Below are positions 37,767 through 47,590 of a stretch of DNA of 64,000 nt, one piece after another. This DNA comes from Tritrichomonas musculus (Eukaryota > Parabasalia > Tritrichomonadida > Tritrichomonadidae). The translations under genes and the position numbers were made by a program. The DNA lies in NCBI GenBank assembly GCA_039105265.1, contig JAPFFF010000071.1, positions 295,704 to 359,703 on the forward strand, written 5' to 3'. How positions within the stretch are numbered: the stretch's first letter is position 1; every line of letters starts with the position of its first letter. The notes under the pieces are model-generated. The model was not told where the DNA came from and did not search any database. It saw nothing but the letters and a program-made list of their open reading frames with translations.

Positions 37767-40700
37767 ATGACAAATCTAATACCAGAAACATTATTCACTT
37801 TGGATACAGAAACAATAACCAAATTCATTGCGATTCTGAACACTAAATTAAATGCTAATATTATTATTGACCAAGACAACAATATAAATATTACAAGGCT
37901 ATGTAAATATTTCAACGACAATAATGCTTACAATATTCTTCTTGGTGATATTAAGCCTGATGAATTAGCTCCTACAGATGTTATTGATGAAATTACCATT
38001 AATAATTACATTGATGAAGTTATCAAACAAAACCAACAACGAATAACAACAATAATTAATACACCCGAAGTAAATGAACCAGAAAACGAAGAACTGTACG
38101 AGTACCTTAAGAAAAATGGTCAACAATTCACTAGTAAGCATAATGATTTTCTAATAGTTAATTTTCCAAATGATTACGATAGAGCAGTAGCAGCTTTGCA
38201 AGCATATGACTACCCAGAAGCTTTGGTTAAAGAACGTAATGATCATGGTAAACCTATTGTTACATACTATTTCAATGAAATATCATCTCTAGCAAACATA
38301 TATGATGCCTTGCTTCATGTTTACCAAAGTGAACTAAAACCATTTAAAATACATTTTCAACTTTCAGGAGTCTTTGAAACAAGTACCTTTGACTTTGAAA
38401 CTTATGAAGAAAAATATGATTATGAGGCTAGAGAGATCAGATGGCAAAACTACAAATCTGCCATACCAATTATAGTAAAAGATGAACGAAACCTTGATGA
38501 ATGCAAAATGTATATAGAAACTGTACTAAACAGCTATGAAACAACTTCATCAAACAATAAACTAACAATTGTACACTCAATATCCTTTACGATATCGAGA
38601 ATGCGTAAGGTTACAGGTCGTATCAAAGATCTTCCAGAAATATTCAAGAAGAGTAATAATTATATAATTGTTGATGATGAAGATGATAATTTATGTTGGT
38701 ACCGATTTCTTGCTTGTTGTTTGTTTCCTGAATTGACTAATACAACCAAATACGACATCAAACATCGTACTAAACGTGCCAAGAAACTGCTACTTGAGGA
38801 ATATGGAATAACTTATACAACAAAAATACCAAAGCATGCACAACGTTTATTGGACAATTTTCAAGGAGTAACAATGGAGGAAATGAAAGAATTAGCCGAA
38901 AAACATAAAATCAACATAAACATATATGAATACAACAATGACAAACAATATGACTTACAGGAACAATGGTATTTCAACAAAGATTACACAACTTATTCAG
39001 CCTTATTATTTACCAAAGACCTTACTGTTCATATTATGTTTATCAAAGATGCTGAAAAACTTACTGCAATTCATGTTTGCCCAAAATGCAATTCTTATGT
39101 TCATTACGGGCATAGCAATATCAAACGTTTCGATGATCATGTCAAACATTGTGATGGTAAGTATAAGAAACAATTTGTACCAGCCAAGGAAGCATTACAA
39201 TATTGTCCACATATTTTAAACAATCCTGTCTATGAGTATTGTCTTGCACACGGACTACCATGGAAACCGAATATCTATTACATAACATATGACTTTGAAA
39301 CAATGGATCAAGTTGTAAATACAGAAGCCAGTAAATCAACTATTATCAATTCACGGCTCTTACCGTTATCAGTTTCCTCATGCGTAAAGTCCGCTTCTGG
39401 CTTAACAACAAAGCATTTTAGTTTACAGGATAACAAAGATTTCATTCCATTATGGCTTGATTGGCTTTTTGAACAATCATTAATTGTACACAAAGACAAA
39501 CAACAATACTCATGTATACCTGAAAAGATAGACAACAGTATGAGTACCATAACGGTATTTGGTTTCAATTCTTCAAGATTTGATAGTAATCTATTCAAAC
39601 AATATCTTAATGCCTCTCATTGGAAAATTGAATCAAATAGCATCATTGGAACATTATCATCACTAAAACTATTCATACTTACTTCAACTAAATATCCAAC
39701 CAAACTTCGTTTTATAGATGCTCAAGCTTTTGTTGCTGGTGGAACATTAAAGCAATTTGGTGTTGACTTTGGAGGTGAAACCAACAGTAACAAGGGAGTC
39801 TTTCTGTATGAGGCCCTCAATAGTGATAATTACAATGAAGTTTTATCTGTAACAGAACCATTTGCTTATGATGACTTCTATAGTTATTTGAACCAACGAA
39901 ACCCATTATCTAAGGAAGATTATGCAGAATATGTAAATGATTGCAAGAACTACAAAAATAGATGGGATTACTTACTAGCTTATAATGATAATGATGTAGA
40001 AATGATGATTAAGCCAATTGACAATCTTATTGCTATGAACGCTGAATATAATGTAGACATGATATCAAACTTATCATTATCAAAGTGTTCAGCATGTATC
40101 AAGTACGCTCTTGCTTATAAAGATTTTGATCCAAACACTGAATACGACATAATTAACAAAGAAAATTCCTTCAAACCAACAATCAAATGGTGGAAATATA
40201 AATGTGACTGTTATTACAAGCAAGATCAAAAATATAATCAAACCCATAGTAATAACATGCGAAATCTTGACAAATGTATATCAGTTTCTGATTTTGATGA
40301 ATTTATGAAAATGTACAATAATGGTTGTTGCCATTTATGTAAGGAACATTTTACAAACGTAAACAAACCAACACTTGATAGAATTGATAACGATATTGGA
40401 CATGAATTGAGCAATTGCAAACTCGCTTGTGTAGAATGTAATAAGCTCCGTAAACGTGATGACCCAAAAATAACCTCATTAAGAATTCAGTTGAAGAAGT
40501 TTTGTAAACTAAATCATTTACCTACTCTCATTAACGATGAACAAGAATATTATAGTTTACGAAATAACATAACAGGAGGACTATCAAACGTACAGCACAG
40601 ATATAATATTAAAGGTGAAACACATATTAATAAGTTTAGGTACGATGCAATCAATAATAAAGTTCTTTCGTACGACACTCCAAATATAATGACACATGTT

Positions 40701-42080
40701 GTTGGAGTTGATTTTAATAGTTTGTACCCTTCATCGTTTTCTTCTACAAAACATGATTTCAATAAATATCATGGTGGAATTATGTACATGCCAGGCAGTT
40801 TCGTACGCAGAATAGATGTTAAAGACAACCAATCAAAACAAAAGGCAATAGACATTATAACTAGCAAAACAAGATTCCAACCAAATCCAAAACACTTATT
40901 CATAGCAAAAGTAAAGTTAGTATGCCCAGCAAGCAAGATCAATTACTTCATTAATTTTCCTCCAGTCTTCAGAAACATCAACATCAAAAATGAGGAATCA
41001 GTAATAGGAAGTTATATGTACTCTTATCTTCAAGAGCATAAACTAGCCTCATTAGACAAAGAAGAACGCAAACTTACTATGTTACTTGACACTTATGGAG
41101 AATATATGACATTTAGCAATTACTATTTATGGTTCTTACTTGATCATGGCTTAGTGCTAGAGGATGTAAAGAGTGTCTCAATTTATGAAGCTCATACAGG
41201 ATTTCGTGAATTTGTTACTACATTCATGAAGAAACGACAAGATATTATTGCTGGGAAGTCAAATGGTAATGAAAAGTTTTACAAGATTAGTATGAATGGT
41301 TCATATGGTTACGATGGAATGAACACTGAGAAGTTTTGTAAAGTAAAAATATGTGATACTAACAAAGCTTATCAGTATATTATTTCTCAAACGTACGTGA
41401 ATGGTGCTCAATTAAATGATGATCTCTTTATTATTCAACAACAACCAAAAACTTATCATTGCACTACCTGCTTACAAGAATCATTTTGGACATTAGATAA
41501 TGCTAAATTCTGGTACTGTACCTTCTACTATGATTTTATGAATAGGTGCTTGGACATGAATAGACTTCATTTTATAGAAGGAGACACCGATTCTGCTTAC
41601 TTTGCCATTTCAGGTAACAAAGATGAAACCCCATCACAGTTGTTCAACAATATTATCAAAGATGAATCATTTTGGTACAAGCATGTTTATAAGTTCTTTC
41701 CCAATCCACAACTTCATGATATTGCTGATGAAAAGAAACTTTTGGGGTGTGCAATAGAGAAAGTAGGAGACCATATGATAGCACTTGCACCCAAATGCTA
41801 CACAATATGGAATAATGATGAAACAGTAAAAGCTATGAAATTAAAAGGAGTATCATTGAAGAAGAACAATATTGTACGTAATGATTATAAAGAAGTTTTG
41901 ATGGAAAAATCTATTAAAGTTGGTAAGAACATTAACTTACAAATGAAAAGCGGTGTTATGTCAAAGGTTACTGTTAACAAAAATGCTTTAACTGGTTCAC
42001 ACACAAAAATGATAGTATTAGAGAATCAAGCTTGTTTACCTTTCATTACTGGACTCACTGCAAAAGATTATTCTTATTAA
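37767..42080 (+). CDS. Polinton protein-primed family B DNA polymerase with HNH-like insert
   Basis: 1437 residues. N-terminal region with a Cys/His module typical of Polinton polymerases (DNLCWYRFLACC from residue 307, later 'NININIYEY'-like strand and VHIMF), then a zinc-finger-like CPKC (438-441) with HVKHC ending at 462. The 3'-5' exonuclease follows: DFE at 509-511, FNSSRFD near 600-606, YNDND at 739-743. At 854-896 there is an HNH-like block, CCHLC, then TLDRIDNDIGHELSNC and ACVECNKLRK. The polymerase palm follows: DFNSLYPS at 982-989, KISMNGSYG at 1173-1181, EGDTDS with DTDS at 1273-1276, and a late KCY. It replicates the element by protein priming. The HNH-like block between exonuclease and palm is unusual and described as a finding. 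Confidence 0.93.
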   Translation: MTNLIPETLFTLDTETITKFIAILNTKLNANIIIDQDNNINITRLCKYFNDNNAYNILLGDIKPDELAPTDVIDEITINNYIDEVIKQNQQRITTIINTPEVNEPENEELYEYLKKNGQQFTSKHNDFLIVNFPNDYDRAVAALQAYDYPEALVKERNDHGKPIVTYYFNEISSLANIYDALLHVYQSELKPFKIHFQLSGVFETSTFDFETYEEKYDYEAREIRWQNYKSAIPIIVKDERNLDECKMYIETVLNSYETTSSNNKLTIVHSISFTISRMRKVTGRIKDLPEIFKKSNNYIIVDDEDDNLCWYRFLACCLFPELTNTTKYDIKHRTKRAKKLLLEEYGITYTTKIPKHAQRLLDNFQGVTMEEMKELAEKHKININIYEYNNDKQYDLQEQWYFNKDYTTYSALLFTKDLTVHIMFIKDAEKLTAIHVCPKCNSYVHYGHSNIKRFDDHVKHCDGKYKKQFVPAKEALQYCPHILNNPVYEYCLAHGLPWKPNIYYITYDFETMDQVVNTEASKSTIINSRLLPLSVSSCVKSASGLTTKHFSLQDNKDFIPLWLDWLFEQSLIVHKDKQQYSCIPEKIDNSMSTITVFGFNSSRFDSNLFKQYLNASHWKIESNSIIGTLSSLKLFILTSTKYPTKLRFIDAQAFVAGGTLKQFGVDFGGETNSNKGVFLYEALNSDNYNEVLSVTEPFAYDDFYSYLNQRNPLSKEDYAEYVNDCKNYKNRWDYLLAYNDNDVEMMIKPIDNLIAMNAEYNVDMISNLSLSKCSACIKYALAYKDFDPNTEYDIINKENSFKPTIKWWKYKCDCYYKQDQKYNQTHSNNMRNLDKCISVSDFDEFMKMYNNGCCHLCKEHFTNVNKPTLDRIDNDIGHELSNCKLACVECNKLRKRDDPKITSLRIQLKKFCKLNHLPTLINDEQEYYSLRNNITGGLSNVQHRYNIKGETHINKFRYDAINNKVLSYDTPNIMTHVVGVDFNSLYPSSFSSTKHDFNKYHGGIMYMPGSFVRRIDVKDNQSKQKAIDIITSKTRFQPNPKHLFIAKVKLVCPASKINYFINFPPVFRNINIKNEESVIGSYMYSYLQEHKLASLDKEERKLTMLLDTYGEYMTFSNYYLWFLLDHGLVLEDVKSVSIYEAHTGFREFVTTFMKKRQDIIAGKSNGNEKFYKISMNGSYGYDGMNTEKFCKVKICDTNKAYQYIISQTYVNGAQLNDDLFIIQQQPKTYHCTTCLQESFWTLDNAKFWYCTFYYDFMNRCLDMNRLHFIEGDTDSAYFAISGNKDETPSQLFNNIIKDESFWYKHVYKFFPNPQLHDIADEKKLLGCAIEKVGDHMIALAPKCYTIWNNDETVKAMKLKGVSLKKNNIVRNDYKEVLMEKSIKVGKNINLQMKSGVMSKVTVNKNALTGSHTKMIVLENQACLPFITGLTAKDYSY

Positions 42081-42132
42081 AAAATTCATTCTTATTTTTG
42101 TTTTTTGTTTTTTATTTTTATTTTAAACAGTA

Positions 42133-42435
42133 ATGTCAAACGAACAAGAAATAATAAAAGAGTTATTAGAAATCAAGCAGTTATTAAATCGCTTATTAGA
42201 CAAACCAAAAATAACTAAACAGAGAACAGCTCCATTCAACAAAAGCAAAAATATGAATGATGAACAAAGAAAACAAGTTATGGAGTATATACAAAATGAA
42301 GATAACAAAAATGAAATAACAAAGCTACCAAAGCACAAACAAATCTCATATGTCAGACGAGAACTCAAAGAAAAATATAACATCAATCTTTCAATTTATA
42401 TGACTGACAAACTAATTAACAAAATTATGTCTTAA
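42133..42435 (+). CDS. Small helical Polinton protein, unknown function
   Basis: 100 residues, charged and probably alpha-helical, starting MSNEQEIIKELLEIKQLLNR (a short leucine heptad) with a basic middle (KNMNDEQRKQVMEYIQ). It lies 52 bp after the polymerase on the same strand and overlaps the convergent fibre-like gene by 11 bp at their 3' ends. No family recognised; an oligomeric DNA-associated protein is possible. Confidence 0.55.
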   Translation: MSNEQEIIKELLEIKQLLNRLLDKPKITKQRTAPFNKSKNMNDEQRKQVMEYIQNEDNKNEITKLPKHKQISYVRRELKEKYNINLSIYMTDKLINKIMS

Positions 42436-44104
42436 AAACTGCAAGCATATTTGTGTTTATGATACTAGTAATTCCTACTGTCATCCTTCTTATTTTTGCT
42501 GTTACTGCAGTAGCACCAGCAAGAATCTTTAGTTTATTGTCATCATCTATAAAAACTTCGTCTCCTACACAATAACATGATGAATCTGTGACACGCACAA
42601 GGTAATCACCATGGGAAGCGAATGTTACTGAATTATTCTTGGTATCTATTTTTGTGCAAATTCCTATATACTCTTTCCATGTTCCTTGTGTTTTCACTGA
42701 GCAAATACAATCTGTAGTATCATTCACAGTTGATGGTATCCACATATCACCATCATGTTTATAAACCTTACCAGTCATATATACTGGAGCTCCAATAACG
42801 AAATCATTAATAGAGTTCATTGCTGATTCAATCGGAGTATAATGAGTAATTGTATTTGAACCATTGGATGTAATTGTACCGTTAACTAAAAGATTAGAGT
42901 CAATTTTAGTATTTCTTGCAGAACCAAACATTGAAAAAGATTGAAATTTATAACCATCAACATATATATCCAATTCACCTGTATTATCATATTTTACTGA
43001 ATTGTATAAAAATTCTGTATTATATGTAGAATCATATCCAAATCTAATTGAAGTATTACTATTTGCATTTACATAACTAAAGAAACTTGCAATATTACTT
43101 TCGGTACTATTAATTGTTAATGAACCATCATCATTTTTTGATACATATTTATTATCACATTCACTCTTCACTTGCTCAATAGCAAGGGCCAACTCTGTTG
43201 TCAATGCAAAGTTATCATTCACATATTTCACCGATGTAATCATATTATCATTCACAGGTTGGTTGCTGATTAATGTAATAGATACATCATAAATATTAGT
43301 CAATGTATCATCCGTGGCTCTCAATGAGACAATATGGGTATTATAATTAATATTTATTAATTCACCACTGGTTGATTTGTAAATCATATTCAAACTTTTA
43401 AATAAACTGTATTCGTATTCAGCTTCTTCATATGTTGTATCTTCAGCATTTCGTTTGAACTTCACGATAATATTTTTGGTTGTGAATACTCTTCTTATAT
43501 CATCATCAGGAACTACACAACCGCTATCATTCTGTGTACATTGAATTGTGATTTGTTCTGGATTTTCATCAACAACATTTGCAGTTTTAATGAATGGTGA
43601 TTCGATTTGTGCTCTAATGACGTTGATTAACCATTGAGTATTGCCACTTGAATTACACACCATAAATTCACCACGGTCATACCAAACAATAGATAATCCA
43701 TTATCTAACATCATTCTATACCCTCTCATATATTTTTCATAAGGCTTGAATATCAAATCAAAATGTTGTATATTGTTAATGTAATCTGTGTTAGAACCCC
43801 AATTAACATCAAATATCACATGTATATCGGTTTCTAGTAAGTATGGTTTTACAAATATATAATCACGAACAGGATTCGGATATTCGATATTCAATTCAGT
43901 TCCGTACAATGCAGTACTCAACGCAGATTCATTAACCAAATCCGTTGGAATTGTTGGTATATCTGTTTTTACTTGCTCAATAGCAAGGGCCAACTCTGTT
44001 TTCAATGCATACTGAACGACAATATATCTTTTGTTCCCACTGCTCACAAATTCTAGAGGAAGCTGAAATTCTTTATCTTGCGTATGGAAGTATAGTTTAG
44101 TCAT
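42425..44104 (-). CDS. Putative fibre-like structural protein of the Polinton
   Basis: 559 residues, beta-rich and low in Cys. Two copies of a short helical word (ELALAIEQVK at about 38-46 and 302-311) precede beta-rich stretches. The C-terminal part has the turn-rich pattern of phage/virus fibre and spike proteins ('SNLLVNGTITSNGSNTITHY', 'GDEVFIDDDNKLKILAGATA'). It lies four bases from the integrase gene on the same strand, upstream genes being integrase and capsid. A receptor-binding or fibre role is inferred from composition and repeat layout; no named family was recognised. Confidence 0.5.
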   Translation of the reverse strand: MTKLYFHTQDKEFQLPLEFVSSGNKRYIVVQYALKTELALAIEQVKTDIPTIPTDLVNESALSTALYGTELNIEYPNPVRDYIFVKPYLLETDIHVIFDVNWGSNTDYINNIQHFDLIFKPYEKYMRGYRMMLDNGLSIVWYDRGEFMVCNSSGNTQWLINVIRAQIESPFIKTANVVDENPEQITIQCTQNDSGCVVPDDDIRRVFTTKNIIVKFKRNAEDTTYEEAEYEYSLFKSLNMIYKSTSGELININYNTHIVSLRATDDTLTNIYDVSITLISNQPVNDNMITSVKYVNDNFALTTELALAIEQVKSECDNKYVSKNDDGSLTINSTESNIASFFSYVNANSNTSIRFGYDSTYNTEFLYNSVKYDNTGELDIYVDGYKFQSFSMFGSARNTKIDSNLLVNGTITSNGSNTITHYTPIESAMNSINDFVIGAPVYMTGKVYKHDGDMWIPSTVNDTTDCICSVKTQGTWKEYIGICTKIDTKNNSVTFASHGDYLVRVTDSSCYCVGDEVFIDDDNKLKILAGATAVTAKIRRMTVGITSIINTNMLAVFKT

Positions 44105-44107
44105 TTA

Positions 44108-45220
44108 TTACATACCAAAGTACAGTTTATAATCTTTATTTAGTTCATCATAGCTATTTGCAATTTTCTTTGTGTACGCAATAGGTACTTGTATCAGATT
44201 GCCATTTTGAAGTTTACATATAACATTACCATTAGAGTACGCTAAGAATTCAGCTATCTCATTAAATACTCTTCGTCGTTTATCAAATTTCTTTTTAGTC
44301 TTACCATAATCAACATGAACAAGAATTATATTTCCTTTCTTGTATGTTAATAGACCTTTATGTTGTTGTTTTTTGTGTATACTTTGTAATTTGCTTCTCA
44401 TCATTCTTATATATTTCCATTCAAGGTCAATATCGTTTTGCATTTGAGCAGGAGTATAATAAATATATTTACTATCACTTTCATAATTATAGTTTCTTAC
44501 TCGTAGTGAATTATGCGGAGTATTATTGTAATAATTGACCATCTGTTGCATATAATTATTGTTTGCTATTTTTGTGTCGTTTGTACCAAAAGCATTACGT
44601 AAAGTTCTTATAACTGAATCAACTGTTTTATGGGCTAGTGCATATGGAGAAGAGTTTACTACAAATTTGATTCTGTATACTGACCATGATTTAATAGTAT
44701 TTACATCAATCTCATCATTGTATTCTGACAATATTGTTTTTAGTACATTGGTGTTATGTTTATTAATTATTTCATTTAATATTTTTTCTTTTCCTCGCAA
44801 ACTGCTTTTATACACGATATTGTGAATTGCTGGAACAAATACAATTCCATCATCGTTGGTACGAAGTACAATTATATCATTTTGTACTGCTTGCAATCCT
44901 TTTTCACCATCACATTTAATAGTAAAGATATCAACATCATAATTAACTATAATATCTGTTATCTTTATTGATAATACTCTTGTTTCTTTACTCTCTATTG
45001 GCTCAACTATTAAGAATCTAGTATTAACGTTTATCAAAACAAGATAGATAGTGTTCTTCACAAACATTAGATCAGCTTCCCAACAACCAGGTTCGTTACT
45101 GAAATTTGGCTTCATATATTGTTTACAAGATTTTAGTTTATAGTCTGGTACATAAGGCTCCCTAGGAACGTTCTTGAATTCAAAAAACTTGTACTTACTA
45201 CTAAATGGGTAAGCAAGCAT
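44108..45220 (-). CDS. Polinton DDE (retroviral-type) integrase
   Basis: 370 residues. The RNase-H-like core starts with CWEADLMFV (Asp50) followed by the beta strands 'TIYLVLINVNTRFLIVEPI', then IKCDGEKG (Asp104), and a later helix 'KTVDSVIRTLRNAFG' with NYYNNTPHNSLR, all in the order of Polinton c-integrases. The C-terminal part ('YKKGNIILVHVDYGKTKKKF', RRRVFNEIAEF) resembles the SH3/chromo-like tail that binds DNA or target chromatin. It would join element ends to target DNA with 6-bp staggered cuts, which agrees with the ctccta duplication. It sits between the fibre-like and capsid genes on the same strand. Confidence 0.88.
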   Translation of the reverse strand: MLAYPFSSKYKFFEFKNVPREPYVPDYKLKSCKQYMKPNFSNEPGCWEADLMFVKNTIYLVLINVNTRFLIVEPIESKETRVLSIKITDIIVNYDVDIFTIKCDGEKGLQAVQNDIIVLRTNDDGIVFVPAIHNIVYKSSLRGKEKILNEIINKHNTNVLKTILSEYNDEIDVNTIKSWSVYRIKFVVNSSPYALAHKTVDSVIRTLRNAFGTNDTKIANNNYMQQMVNYYNNTPHNSLRVRNYNYESDSKYIYYTPAQMQNDIDLEWKYIRMMRSKLQSIHKKQQHKGLLTYKKGNIILVHVDYGKTKKKFDKRRRVFNEIAEFLAYSNGNVICKLQNGNLIQVPIAYTKKIANSYDELNKDYKLYFGM

Positions 45221-45282
45221 TTATGATGAAAGCAATAGTTAAATTAGGTTGACGGGAACAAAAAAAAAAGAAAGAAGATTAC

Positions 45283-47289
45283 TTACTCTACTTGACTACC
45301 TTCAGGACTTTGATCATCAACATAAACAAGTCCATCGAGATTCATTAAGAAGTAAGAATCTCTTGTCAACCATAATTGTGTTGGACATGGATGGACTACG
45401 TTCCCTGAAGGTTCGATAACATTATAGTAAGTGTCACTTGCACCAGAATAGATGGGCTGTCCTTGTACTTGAATCTGTACGTTGCCAAAACCTCCGTCAA
45501 TTCCGTCGAAGCAATAACCTGCAGAAGATCTTTCAGCTTGAATATTGAAGACAAAACTACTGGCATCACTAAGAGTATTATTGTAGCGAACACCATTAGC
45601 ATCATTCTTAGGCATTGTCATACTGTCTTCGAACTCCTTTGTGCATTGAAGAGTAATCGCATCAAGGTCTCCTGCAGTAAGTTGATTTTCAAAGAACCTT
45701 GCTCCAATTGTAGAAACATTTTCATCAGGAAAATTCTTACCACCAATATTTAGATAGCAATTTGAATAAACAGGATTCTCAAAAACTGTAAGATCATTAT
45801 GATGTTTAGGAAACATGATAGAAAGTGTAGTAACATTTATAAGAGGAATATTGAGAGTAGACTTGATACCTTTTGCTGCTGGTGCTATTGGAAATGAATG
45901 ATAATCTACTTTCTCTGATGGAATTATAACACCCTTTGACAATATTTCTTCTATACCGTGCCTTGTAGCTTCACAAACTCCAAAACCTTGCATATTGGAC
46001 TTGCATAACGTAATTGTCATTCTGTTTACAGTGAGGGTAGCAGGCTGTGAGGAATAAGTTTCTTTCAGTACTTGAGCTTTAGCTTCGTGCAAAGCTTGTA
46101 ATGTTTGATGAGCACTAACAACAGGGGTCTTTACAATTTGCCATGCGTAATAACGTCCATTTTTGTCAGCATGATTTAATGGAGGTAATGTTACAGCAGG
46201 ATTGTGAACACAAATTTCTTCATCACTAGCAGAAGGTTGAAGACCAAACTCAGCAAATTCCTCTGTAGTATAGCTGAAATAGAATTCCAAATCTGTAAGA
46301 ATGTCAGTGTAACCAGTACTTCCATCATCATTATCCCATTGCTCTCCTATTCTATATTGAATCTTATACTTGACAGGTGAAGGTGAAGGTGAAGGATCAG
46401 GAGAAGATGAAGGTGAAGGAGAAGGTTCTTTGCCAGGACCAGGAATCACTGCTTCATTTCCAATTTGTATAAAATGATGTTTGAGATACCCGTGAACCGT
46501 AATTTGTTTAAGTTTATCAAGTTCCTCTGTGCTCACACTTTCATTATCTTCGAGGAAAGCTTTTGTCTCTGCAACAGTGCAAGGATCTATAGCTGCCCAA
46601 ACTAAACCTGCTGGAGTTACTTGGAATCTTATAGAGAGATCACCTATGATGCCATTAGGGAAGAGATCAAATGCCTGCAGTGCAAGAAGATCATCAAAAG
46701 GAACATTAAGATCGAAATCAACAGAAGTTTTACCATTTTCTTTGAAATTGTTGAGATTGACATATGTTCCCGCTACTGTTTGTGAGTATGAAGCTACATT
46801 TTCCCAGAGACTGTGAACAAATCTTCTTCGCTTCTTTTCTGTTTCTGGTTTCACAGCAGAATAGAGGAAACCTTCTCGTACGCATTCATTTTGTTGATAT
46901 CCAACATTGACATTATTATGAAGAATTTCCAATCTATCGAACAATTGGTTAGAAGATTTGAGTCCAACAAAGAGCTTATAGAAATTGTTTGGATCATCAA
47001 TCTGTTGGAGTTTGCTGAGGTCAGTATTGAGCTGTAAATCAAGTTTGACATGGAAGGTAAGAAATCCTTTATCAACATCACTAATGAAATGATCAGGGTG
47101 AGTAAGAGAAATTTGACTATATTGGCCTTGATGAAATGGGGCCGGCTGGTCATGACAGTCAACAGTTCTGAATGAGAATGAGCGTGTACCATCATTTTTA
47201 TTTATCATTGATCTCATCTGATTGAAAGTATCAAGTACATTACCTGCTTCTATTTTGTAATTATGTGCTCTTTCGTTGCGATATAACAT
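45283..47289 (-). CDS. Polinton major capsid protein (double jelly-roll)
   Basis: 668 residues. The N-terminus ('GTRSFSFRTVDCHDQPAPFH', then 'DKGFLTFHVKLDLQ') and late strands ('TLQCTKEFEDSMTMPKNDAN', 'SASSFVFNIQAE'-like) fit the double jelly-roll major capsid protein known in Polintons. A low-complexity loop PSPSPSSSPDPSPSPSP lies at about residues 286-306, in or between strands, probably a surface loop or tower linker. Length agrees with Polinton capsid proteins. It is first in a minus-strand group capsid-integrase-fibre. Assignment rests on overall layout and motif style rather than an alignment. Confidence 0.8.
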   Translation of the reverse strand: MLYRNERAHNYKIEAGNVLDTFNQMRSMINKNDGTRSFSFRTVDCHDQPAPFHQGQYSQISLTHPDHFISDVDKGFLTFHVKLDLQLNTDLSKLQQIDDPNNFYKLFVGLKSSNQLFDRLEILHNNVNVGYQQNECVREGFLYSAVKPETEKKRRRFVHSLWENVASYSQTVAGTYVNLNNFKENGKTSVDFDLNVPFDDLLALQAFDLFPNGIIGDLSIRFQVTPAGLVWAAIDPCTVAETKAFLEDNESVSTEELDKLKQITVHGYLKHHFIQIGNEAVIPGPGKEPSPSPSSSPDPSPSPSPVKYKIQYRIGEQWDNDDGSTGYTDILTDLEFYFSYTTEEFAEFGLQPSASDEEICVHNPAVTLPPLNHADKNGRYYAWQIVKTPVVSAHQTLQALHEAKAQVLKETYSSQPATLTVNRMTITLCKSNMQGFGVCEATRHGIEEILSKGVIIPSEKVDYHSFPIAPAAKGIKSTLNIPLINVTTLSIMFPKHHNDLTVFENPVYSNCYLNIGGKNFPDENVSTIGARFFENQLTAGDLDAITLQCTKEFEDSMTMPKNDANGVRYNNTLSDASSFVFNIQAERSSAGYCFDGIDGGFGNVQIQVQGQPIYSGASDTYYNVIEPSGNVVHPCPTQLWLTRDSYFLMNLDGLVYVDDQSPEGSQVE

Positions 47290-47332
47290 TTAACAGTTAA
47301 TAAAACAAATTATTTACTGAAGAAGAAAACAC

Positions 47333-47554
47333 ATGGCAGCAGGAATTTGGAAGAAACTGAAAAATGCAGTGAAGAGTGTTGGTGGAAAAATAAAAGGTTT
47401 AGCAGTAAAGGCTATAAAAGCTCTTCCTAAAGTAAAGGAGATTTTTGACAAAGTTAAGCCTGCTTTAGAGTATATACCAGGAGTGAATGGATTTGTAAAT
47501 ACCATTGACAAAGGGCTTAATATCGGTAAGTCAATCATAGATGAAGTAAAATAA
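47333..47554 (+). CDS. Small cationic amphipathic protein of the Polinton
   Basis: 73 residues, Lys-rich and amphipathic: MAAGIWKKLKNAVKSVGGKI, then KGLAVKAIKALPKVKEIF and VKPALEYIPGVNGFVNTIDK. Glycine hinges and lysine/aliphatic periodicity are those of membrane-active helices, comparable in style with adenovirus minor proteins pVI or pX. It starts 43 bp from the divergent capsid start. A virion-core or membrane role is inferred only. Confidence 0.55.
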   Translation: MAAGIWKKLKNAVKSVGGKIKGLAVKAIKALPKVKEIFDKVKPALEYIPGVNGFVNTIDKGLNIGKSIIDEVK

Positions 47555-47590
47555 AGGCTTATAACTATTTTTGGTGAGGATTAAAAGGCA

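Noticed and set aside
39142-40762. Minus-strand ORFs within the Polinton polymerase
   Set aside because: Shadows of the 1437-codon plus-strand gene, which holds all PolB motifs in order.
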